The position numbers and the translations under genes were made by a program. Positions 1 through 5,344 of a stretch of DNA of 7,861 nucleotides are shown here, in pieces. Within the stretch, counting starts at the first letter, position 1, and each line of letters begins with the position of its first letter. This DNA is from Bacteroidota bacterium (GTDB taxonomy: Bacteria > Bacteroidota > Bacteroidia > Flavobacteriales > Flavobacteriaceae), in the NCBI GenBank assembly GCA_021793135.1, contig JAJYTI010000101.1:1-7861 (forward strand), read 5' to 3'. The notes under the pieces were generated by a model that was not told the origin of the DNA, ran no database searches, and saw nothing but the letters and a program-made list of their open reading frames with translations.

Positions 1-130
1 CTGTTAAAGTAGGAGGAAATTAGTGTATTTGCATGTAAAATGCATTGTAACATTAAGTTTAGTAGATTGAAATAATATTTAAACACAATACTATTTTATG
101 ATTATTAAGTAGGTTTTATAATTTTGAAAA
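1..130. other. Left-edge stretch without a supportable gene
   Basis: All three forward frames hit a stop within the first 23 bases. One frame is open for six codons from the edge to a TAG at 21-23, which could be the tail of a gene entering from the left but is far too short to claim. A 5-bp inverted repeat (TGCAT/ATGCA, 30-44) has no T-tract and is unremarkable. I see no RNA gene or repeat here. Confidence 0.5.
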
Positions 131-132
131 TG

Positions 133-170
133 AAAAAAACCGTTTATACTGAAGTATATAAACGGTTTTT
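133..170 (-). terminator. Rho-independent terminator of the membrane-protein gene
   Basis: A perfect 14-bp stem pairs 135-148 with 157-170 around an 8-base loop. The core is CCGTTTATA, flanked by A's on the left and T's on the right. Read on the minus strand, the hairpin lies about 20 bases after the stop codon of the 192-917 gene and runs into a T-tract (complement of the A's at 133-139). The right-hand T's mean it could also stop forward transcripts arriving from the left edge. Confidence 0.85.
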
Positions 171-191
171 AATAATAGATTGAATATAGAA

Positions 192-917
192 TTATTCCTC
201 GATAATATCAGAACTTACATTATTTAATATTTCATCTAAATTAAGTTCTTTTTCTTTTGCAGAACGATTCATGCAAAACTGGCAAACTTCGTTATTATCA
301 ATTCCTCTAGCTTCCCATGCCTGTTTTACAGTTCCATCACTTACATTACTGTTTTTTATAGTGTGGCAATCGTCGTAAAGGTGTAATTTATTTCCAGATG
401 GTGTCCAATAAACATGGTTATTTCCGTTGTTTAATTGTTCGACTAAGTCTGTCTGTTGATTAATTTGTTCTGTATACTTTTCTATAGATGCTGGATCAAA
501 CTCAATACCAACAATTCCAGCAACCAATAACGCAACAACAGCAATAGATCCAGCAACACCTTTTGTTTTCTTACTTGCATCTTTATTCATAAAAATAAAA
601 ATGACTAATGGTAAGAAAGCAAGCACTCCCATTATGGCGCCTAATTGATTTTGAATGAAGAACTTTACTTTCTGTTGTTCCGATGCAGGATCGAGCTTAT
701 TTGCTTTTTTCCATAACAAGGAGCCAGTAATCGCGAGAGCTAGAATTACTACTATAGCAACGATTAACCAAACTAGAGTTTCATCGTGTATTAATTTTAA
801 AATAGCAAATACTTGACCTGCCATAGCGATTAGCCAAGATAGAATAGCAAATAATCTCAATTGCTTTGCTTTAGCTTTGCTTTCTGGGCTAGCTTCGAAA
901 ATCTTTTTTTGTGACAT
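192..917 (-). CDS. Four-helix membrane protein with C-terminal Cys/His (zinc-ribbon-like) module
   Basis: This is a 241-residue protein that I do not recognise as a named family. The N-terminus is short and Lys-rich. Four hydrophobic segments follow at about residues 22-42, 48-69, 91-110 and 118-138. A polar stretch (about 141-165) leads to a module starting at VYWTPSGNKLHLYDDCH (169-185) and ending CQFC (212-215). Candidate metal ligands are H179, C184, H185, C212 and C215. The pattern of VYxTxxGxxxH, then C, about 27 residues, then CxxC resembles small Cys-rich modules at the ends of various bacterial membrane and nuclease proteins, often annotated as Ada-like metal-binding; metal binding here is inferred. 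Topology is uncertain because the loops at 70-90 and 111-118 are both Lys-rich. The DPAS motif occurs after helix 2 (76-79) and after helix 4 (141-144), hinting at a duplicated two-helix unit. ATG start with no Shine-Dalgarno at usual spacing; AGGGAG sits more than 20 bases upstream. Monocistronic and divergent from the glycosyltransferase. Function unknown. Confidence 0.85.
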   Translation of the reverse strand: MSQKKIFEASPESKAKAKQLRLFAILSWLIAMAGQVFAILKLIHDETLVWLIVAIVVILALAITGSLLWKKANKLDPASEQQKVKFFIQNQLGAIMGVLAFLPLVIFIFMNKDASKKTKGVAGSIAVVALLVAGIVGIEFDPASIEKYTEQINQQTDLVEQLNNGNNHVYWTPSGNKLHLYDDCHTIKNSNVSDGTVKQAWEARGIDNNEVCQFCMNRSAKEKELNLDEILNNVSSDIIEE

Positions 918-955
918 GATATTTGAGTTTTAGTTTTTTTCTCCCTAATTCCGAG

Positions 956-963
956 CAAATATA
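956..963 (-). promoter_or_regulatory. Candidate -7 box (TATATTTG) for the membrane-protein gene
   Basis: On the minus strand this reads TATATTTG, an exact match to the Bacteroidetes -7 consensus TAnnTTTG, about 39 bases before the start codon. The nearest upstream TTG is 24 bases away, longer than the usual spacing of about 19-21, so the -33 element is weak. Such AT-rich octamers also occur by chance. Confidence 0.4.
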
Positions 964-1075
964 ATTATCTAATAGTTAATAATAATCCAAAATATAACTA
1001 CAATATATTCAAAATCATTTTAAAATCTTGATTTTATGAATTTTATATCTTTTTGTTATTGCGTATCATATCGAG

Positions 1076-1193
1076 CTTTATGTATAGTCTTATTTGTAAT
1101 AGTGATACTTTGTTATACACTTTTCTTTTTTAATTTAATATATATAGCTGATTATCAGTTAATTGAATTAGGGCACAACACTTGATGTATAGT
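1076..1193. repeat. Pair of 13-bp direct repeats CTTkATGTATAGT
   Basis: CTTTATGTATAGT at 1076-1088 and CTTGATGTATAGT at 1181-1193 match at 12 of 13 positions. They are offset by exactly 105 bases, close to ten helical turns. They flank the near-palindrome at 1145-1161, and the second copy ends 42 bases before the glycosyltransferase start. They could be paired binding sites for a regulator, but a match this good in AT-rich DNA is not rare. Confidence 0.35.
1145..1161. promoter_or_regulatory. Operator-like near-palindrome upstream of the glycosyltransferase
   Basis: TAGCTGATTATCAGTTA has a perfect inner inverted repeat CTGAT-T-ATCAG (1148-1158), and the outer bases pair with one G/T mismatch. 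It lies about 75 bases upstream of the glycosyltransferase start and is not followed by a T-tract, so it suits a protein-binding site better than a terminator. No regulator gene in the window points to an identity. Confidence 0.3.
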
Positions 1194-1235
1194 TATAAGT
1201 AATGTGATTTACTTTTATGTACGTAAAAATTAATA

Positions 1236-2579
1236 ATGAAGGCAAAGTTTAATTTAAATAGTAAAATCAGTTTTTCAGGTGTTGTTACTTTGTTAATGAC
1301 TTTTCTGATTTTGATAGGAGCAACTGTTTTGTTTTTTTCAATGGATATAGAATATGCCAATTTTAGAACAGAACGTTTAGGAACAACTATCGGGAAAGTG
1401 TTTTTATATGTAGCTACGGGGATATTATTTTATAAAATTTTCTTCTTTATTTATATTGTATACCGTTATTTTAAATATAAAAATATTGATTCTGTTTCGA
1501 ATGCTGAATTGCCTACCTGTACTGTAATTGTCCCTGCTTATAATGAAGGGAAACAAGTGTATGATACGCTATTAAGTCTAGCAAACAGTGACTATCCAAA
1601 AGAGAAATTAGAATTAATTGCTATTGATGATGGTAGTAAAGATGATACTTGGTTTTGGCTTTTAGAAGCTAAGAAATATTTAGGAGATAGTGTCCTTATT
1701 CTTCAGCAGCCCAAAAATATGGGTAAACGTCATGCTTTATATAGAGGCTTCAATATTGGTAAAGGTGAAGTTTTTGTTACTGTGGATAGTGATTCTATTG
1801 TAGATATAAACACATTGCGATTACTATTAAGTCCGTTCATTGTAGATGAAAATTGTGGTGCAGTAGCAGGGAATATACGAGTATTAAATACGCATAAGGC
1901 TTTTATACCACAAATGTTAGACGTGAGTTTTGCTTTAAGCTTTGAATTTGTACGTGCAGCACAAAGTTCTTTAAACTCCGTATTATGTACTCCAGGAGCA
2001 CTAGCTGCCTATAGAAGTGAAGCTGTTTTTGCTTGTTTAGACGATTGGATTAATCAAACTTTTATGGGAAAACCATCGGATATAGGAGAAGATCGTGCTA
2101 TGACAAATATGATATTAAAACAAGGATATAATGTTTTATTTCAGAGGCATGCAAATGCATATACTAATGTTCCCGAATCGTATAAAGGTTTGTGTAAAAT
2201 GTTTATAAGGTGGGGTAGGAGTAACGTACGAGAGACTTTGGCGATGGGTAAATATGTGTTCGGTAATTATAGAAAACAATCTAGGTTTGGACCTAGATTA
2301 TTGTTTTTAAATCAAGCACAGACCTTACTGATGAGCTATCCATTTACATTGTTTATGCTTTACTTTATAATTACACATCCAATTCTATTTCTCAGTGCTA
2401 CGTTTTTTGGGATTTTAGTGTTTTCTAGTTTTCCAGCGTTATTTTATGCTAAACGTTATAGTTGGGAAAAATCTTTCTGGGCATATACTTATAGCGTATT
2501 GTATACCTTCGCTTTATTTTGGATTACCCCTTATGCAATTGCTACAGCAAGTAGAAGAGGTTGGCTTACTAGAGGATAA
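1236..2579 (+). CDS. Membrane-embedded processive glycosyltransferase family 2 (hyaluronan synthase/NodC type)
   Basis: This 447-residue inner-membrane enzyme probably polymerises a nucleotide-sugar into an extracellular polysaccharide. Two N-terminal membrane segments (about 14-35 and 52-79) precede a cytosolic GT-A domain that starts at TCTVIVPAYNE (94-104). The key motifs are in order: DDG (131-133), DSD (184-186, metal/UDP binding), CTPGALAAYR (251-260, acceptor region), GEDR (284-287, catalytic Asp 286), and RWGRS followed by VRE (325-333). The last is the counterpart of the (Q/R)xxRW motif of processive enzymes and closely follows the hyaluronan synthase spacing RWxxSxxRE. Hydrophobic C-terminal segments (about 355-378, 382-405, 413-436) end in GWLTR, like the GWGTR tail of HAS/NodC relatives. 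The product cannot be read from sequence: hyaluronan-like, chitin-like or another polymer are all possible. An in-frame TAA at 1224-1226 supports the ATG at 1236; there is no Shine-Dalgarno. No export or sugar-nucleotide genes adjoin it. Confidence 0.92.
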   Translation: MKAKFNLNSKISFSGVVTLLMTFLILIGATVLFFSMDIEYANFRTERLGTTIGKVFLYVATGILFYKIFFFIYIVYRYFKYKNIDSVSNAELPTCTVIVPAYNEGKQVYDTLLSLANSDYPKEKLELIAIDDGSKDDTWFWLLEAKKYLGDSVLILQQPKNMGKRHALYRGFNIGKGEVFVTVDSDSIVDINTLRLLLSPFIVDENCGAVAGNIRVLNTHKAFIPQMLDVSFALSFEFVRAAQSSLNSVLCTPGALAAYRSEAVFACLDDWINQTFMGKPSDIGEDRAMTNMILKQGYNVLFQRHANAYTNVPESYKGLCKMFIRWGRSNVRETLAMGKYVFGNYRKQSRFGPRLLFLNQAQTLLMSYPFTLFMLYFIITHPILFLSATFFGILVFSSFPALFYAKRYSWEKSFWAYTYSVLYTFALFWITPYAIATASRRGWLTRG

Positions 2580-2581
2580 AT

Positions 2582-2616
2582 AAAAAATCCCCTCTTTAGG
2601 TAAAGAAGGGATTTTT
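2582..2616. terminator. Bidirectional terminator between glycosyltransferase and paaZ
   Basis: The stem pairs 2583-2597 with 2602-2616 around the 4-base loop AGGT, with a single C/A mismatch (2592/2607). The core is TCCC/GGGA, with A's on the left and T's on the right, so both strands end in a U-tract. It starts two bases after the glycosyltransferase stop and lies 21 bases beyond the paaZ stop, serving both convergent genes. Confidence 0.88.
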
Positions 2617-2637
2617 GTATTATGAAAATTTTTATTC

Positions 2638-5133
2638 TTACAATACATCAAATTGTTCAAAGTGATGATTTAAGTGTTTACGTTCTAATAAATACCATTC
2701 GTACTTATTCATATCACCATATACTAAGTTTTTAAGGATTGCCTTTGGGTTCTCTTTAAAGTAAGTAATATATTTAGCTCTAGCTTCTAGAAGTTTCTTC
2801 TTCGCTGTATCTAAATCCGGATGTTGAAGTTCTTCCAATTTGTTTTCTTCCAGTAATGGGAAGTTGTAATTATGAGGTAACTTTTTAAAATCGTATAGAC
2901 TAGCATGTACTTTGTCTAAAATCTTTTCAGGTGTTGCTACTTCAAAATCTTGGATATCTCCTGAGGCAATTTTATATGTAAATTCTAGATGCTCTATCAT
3001 ATGTTGAGGAGTCATAATTCCCCATTTAGGTTTTGCATCTTCTTTAAGTTTAGTTAAGCATTCTTCAATTTTTGCATCTGTCATTTCCACAAAGGTTTCT
3101 TGACGTTTTTGTACCATCGTTAGAATGGTTGCAATTGCAACAAGTTCATCTTCTTGATCGAAAACTTCTACATACCAAGAAACTACACCACTTGGGTGTT
3201 CTGTTCCTTTATGTTCTCTATCACGTTTTTCCTTACATGTAAGCCTAACATATAGTGTGTCGTTATGATAAATAGGTCGTAAGAATCGGCATTCATCTAT
3301 TCCATAATTTGCAGCTACTGGACCTTTGTTCGGATATACAAATAATCCTGCTGCCATAGAAATAATAAAGTATCCATGGGCGGTTCTATGTTCGAATATA
3401 CTTCCGTCTAAAGAAGTAATATCGGTATGAGCATAGAAATGATCCCACGTTAAATTAGAAAAGTTTATAATATCGGTATCTGTAACGGTGCGTTTATGTG
3501 TTTTTAAAGACATACCTGGTTTTATATCCTCCCAATGGTATTGGAATGGATGTAAAGGAGTCTCTTTATAATCACTATTAGGTTGGTAGATTCCAGTAAC
3601 TTCTGTTAGAGTAGTAGGAGAGCCCTGTACTGCACAACGTTGCATGTAGTGTTTTATGCCTCGCATACCTCCCATTTCTTCGCCACCGCCTGCTCTACCT
3701 GGACCTCCGTGAATTAGGTATGGTAATGGAGAACCGTGACCTGTGCTTTGTTTTGCGCTTTCTCTATTTACTACTAGGATTCGTCCGTGATGCGATGCGG
3801 CATTTACTGTATAATCTCTAGCGAAGTTATTATCGTTAGTAACAACTGAGCTTACTAATGAACCATTCCCCATTTTAGCGAGTTCTACTGCTTCGTCCAA
3901 ATCTTTGTAGGGCATTATAGTGGATACTGGTCCAAAAGCTTCTGTGTTATGTGCCATTTTATTTTCAAATGGTTTGTCGTTACGCATAAGTATAGGACTC
4001 ATAAAGGCGCCTTTTTTTGCATCAGCTCCTACTAGATTTACTTCATCTAGGTTTCCATAAACTATTTCAGATTCAGTAGCTAGTTCACGTACTTTTTTCT
4101 TTACTTGAGCTTCTTCATCTTTGCTAACCAGAGCTCCCATACGTACTTCTTTAAGGCGAGGATCACCAATAGTAACTTTATCTAAAGATTCGGCGAGTGC
4201 CTTTTGTACATCATCCATTAAATGTTCTGGTACAATTGCTCTACGTATTGCTGTACATTTCTGACCGCTTTTTACAGTCATTTCGTTTCGTACTTCTCGA
4301 ATAAATAATTTGAATTCTGGTGTATTTGGTGTAGCATCTGGACCTAAAATACAAGCATTAAGTGAGTCTGCTTCCATGGTAAAAGGTACAGCTTCTTCAA
4401 TGATTCTTGGATGTGCTTTAAGCAGCCTTCCTGTTTCTGCCGATCCTGTGAAAGTAACTACGTCTTGTGAAGTTACATCGTCCAAAATTGTTCGTGCCGA
4501 TCCTGCGATAAGTTGCAAAGCACCTTCTGGTAAAATTCCGGAATCTATAATACAACGAACTACCGCTTCTGTCAAGAAAGAAGAGTTGGTTGCTGGCTTT
4601 ACAACAGCAGGCATTCCAGCCATCCAGTTTACAGCACATTTTTCAAGCATTCCCCAAACTGGGAAGTTAAATGCATTTATATGTATAGCTACACCTTGTT
4701 TAGGAACCATAATGTGGTGCCCCATAAATTTTCCGCCTCTAGATAGATCAATAGGCTCTCCTTCTACGTAATAAGATTGTGCAGGAAATTCACGTCTTAA
4801 TGAAGCATTAGCAAATAGGTTTCCAAATCCACCTTCTATATCTATCCAGCTATCGATACGCGTAGCACCCGTACGATAACTAAGTTCATAAAATTGTTCT
4901 TTTCTTTTTGTGAGATATAAGGCTAATTCTTTAAGCATTAATCCGCGTTCTTGGAAGGTCATTTTGCGAAGTGCATCGCCTTTAACACGTCCGTATTGTA
5001 ATATTTCTGAAAAATCTAACCCCGTCGTGTCACTCAATCCAACTACATCACCTGTTACAGCGTCATACATAGGAACTCCGTCGCCTGTTCCTTCAATCCA
5101 TTGTCCTGTAACGTAATTTTGTATTTTTTTCAT
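2638..5133 (-). CDS. paaZ: Bifunctional PaaZ (oxepin-CoA hydrolase / semialdehyde dehydrogenase) with fused DinB-like C-terminal domain
   Basis: PaaZ opens the oxepin-CoA ring in aerobic phenylacetate degradation and oxidises the resulting semialdehyde to 3-oxo-5,6-dehydrosuberyl-CoA. Residues 1 to about 520 are an NADP-type aldehyde dehydrogenase: NFPVW (156-160), VVKPA (177-181), TFTGSAETG (227-235), general base E254 in MEADSLN, nucleophile C293 in GQKCTAIRR. The family-typical STGHGSPLP and GGPGRAGGGEE stretches (463-486) are also present. Residues about 525-675 are a MaoC/hot-dog hydratase with D564 and H569, the Asp-x4-His pair expected of the ring-opening site. Both active sites look intact. 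E. coli PaaZ has 681 residues; this protein has 831. The extra part (about 676-831) resembles DUF1569/DinB-fold proteins: TPQHMIEHL (708-716), then W813 and H820-x3-H824 ending HHFEQF. Three His (715, 820, 824) could bind a metal. ATG start, no Shine-Dalgarno. It stands alone, with no other paa gene in the window. Confidence 0.95.
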   Translation of the reverse strand: MKKIQNYVTGQWIEGTGDGVPMYDAVTGDVVGLSDTTGLDFSEILQYGRVKGDALRKMTFQERGLMLKELALYLTKRKEQFYELSYRTGATRIDSWIDIEGGFGNLFANASLRREFPAQSYYVEGEPIDLSRGGKFMGHHIMVPKQGVAIHINAFNFPVWGMLEKCAVNWMAGMPAVVKPATNSSFLTEAVVRCIIDSGILPEGALQLIAGSARTILDDVTSQDVVTFTGSAETGRLLKAHPRIIEEAVPFTMEADSLNACILGPDATPNTPEFKLFIREVRNEMTVKSGQKCTAIRRAIVPEHLMDDVQKALAESLDKVTIGDPRLKEVRMGALVSKDEEAQVKKKVRELATESEIVYGNLDEVNLVGADAKKGAFMSPILMRNDKPFENKMAHNTEAFGPVSTIMPYKDLDEAVELAKMGNGSLVSSVVTNDNNFARDYTVNAASHHGRILVVNRESAKQSTGHGSPLPYLIHGGPGRAGGGEEMGGMRGIKHYMQRCAVQGSPTTLTEVTGIYQPNSDYKETPLHPFQYHWEDIKPGMSLKTHKRTVTDTDIINFSNLTWDHFYAHTDITSLDGSIFEHRTAHGYFIISMAAGLFVYPNKGPVAANYGIDECRFLRPIYHNDTLYVRLTCKEKRDREHKGTEHPSGVVSWYVEVFDQEDELVAIATILTMVQKRQETFVEMTDAKIEECLTKLKEDAKPKWGIMTPQHMIEHLEFTYKIASGDIQDFEVATPEKILDKVHASLYDFKKLPHNYNFPLLEENKLEELQHPDLDTAKKKLLEARAKYITYFKENPKAILKNLVYGDMNKYEWYLLERKHLNHHFEQFDVL
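2641..3108 (-). other. DinB/DUF1569-like domain at the C-terminus of PaaZ
   Basis: This is the coding segment for residues about 676-831 of PaaZ, in the same frame with no stop or frameshift at the joint. The signature is a first-helix TPQHMIEHL and a last-helix W-x6-H-x2-HH-x2-QF, matching the ends of DUF1569 proteins of the DinB clan. Members of that clan include metal-dependent thiol transferases and the mycothiol-dependent maleylpyruvate isomerase. The domain's role when joined to PaaZ is unknown to me. Confidence 0.75.
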
Positions 5134-5209
5134 TGATAAATGTTTGTTGTTTAAGGTTTAGTAAAGTTGGTTGTCGCTTGTTAAGAATTATGCGAAAACC
5201 ATAGCTTTC

Positions 5210-5217
5210 CAAACTTA
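5210..5217 (-). promoter_or_regulatory. Candidate -7 box (TAAGTTTG) of paaZ
   Basis: On the minus strand this reads TAAGTTTG, an exact TAnnTTTG. An imperfect -33 (TGTG, 5242-5239) lies 21 bases upstream. Transcription would start near 5203, giving a leader of roughly 70 bases before the paaZ ATG. Confidence 0.5.
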
Positions 5218-5231
5218 CAAAAAAATGAGAG

Positions 5232-5247
5232 ACTAGTGCACATTAGT
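5232..5247. promoter_or_regulatory. Operator-like near-palindrome at the paaZ -33 region
   Basis: ACTAGTGCACATTAGT pairs at six of eight positions about its centre, with the outer ACTA/TAGT arms exact. It covers the expected -33 element of the paaZ promoter, where a bound repressor would block polymerase. Phenylacetate genes elsewhere are repressed by PaaX (GntR-like) or TetR-type PaaR, with phenylacetyl-CoA as inducer. No such regulator is encoded here and I cannot match the site to a known operator. Confidence 0.3.
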
Positions 5248-5308
5248 TTTAAAGGATTCGGAATTCCAGTTTCTGATAATATGAAGTAAAATGTTGTGTA
5301 TTTCTTGT

Positions 5309-5316
5309 TATGTTTG
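5309..5316 (+). promoter_or_regulatory. Candidate -7 box (TATGTTTG) of the GLUG-repeat protein gene
   Basis: This is an exact TAnnTTTG whose last base is 29 bases before the start codon, giving a leader of about 20-25 bases. No TTG lies at the usual -33 distance, so support rests on the -7 box and its position. Confidence 0.45.
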
Positions 5317-5344
5317 AGAGATTTTTAACTTTAAAATTAAGTAT

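Larger units (their letters stand above)
918..1235. promoter_or_regulatory. Divergent intergenic region between membrane protein and glycosyltransferase
   Basis: This 318-base AT-rich region has no supportable gene on either strand. It carries the leftward -7 candidate at 956-963, a near-palindrome at 1145-1161, and a 13-bp direct repeat (1076-1088 and 1181-1193). I find no exact TAnnTTTG facing right. The closest is TACTTTTA at 1210-1217, which lacks the final G and a well-placed -33, so the glycosyltransferase promoter is not resolved. Confidence 0.6.
5134..5344. promoter_or_regulatory. Divergent promoter region between paaZ and the GLUG-repeat surface protein
   Basis: These 211 bases hold no supportable gene. 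An exact leftward -7 box (5210-5217) and an exact rightward -7 box (5309-5316) lie about 90 bases apart, with a near-palindrome (5232-5247) and an 8-bp palindrome GGAATTCC (5260-5267) between them. The arrangement fits two separate divergent promoters, with room for a regulator acting on one or both. Confidence 0.6.

Noticed and set aside
4418..4639. Second minus-strand open frame of 73 codons inside paaZ
   Set aside because: It is a different frame of the same conserved paaZ segment; its Cys/Arg-rich translation has no family features.
4310..4771. Forward open frame of 153 codons inside paaZ
   Set aside because: It lies antisense within the conserved aldehyde dehydrogenase coding region, has no recognisable domain and no promoter; it is a shadow of paaZ codon use.
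4910..5116. Forward open frame of 68 codons opposite the paaZ N-terminus
   Set aside because: Antisense to conserved paaZ sequence, with no supporting signals.
5260..5267. 8-bp palindrome GGAATTCC between the divergent promoters
   Set aside because: Too short to separate from chance; recorded only as part of the intergenic region.
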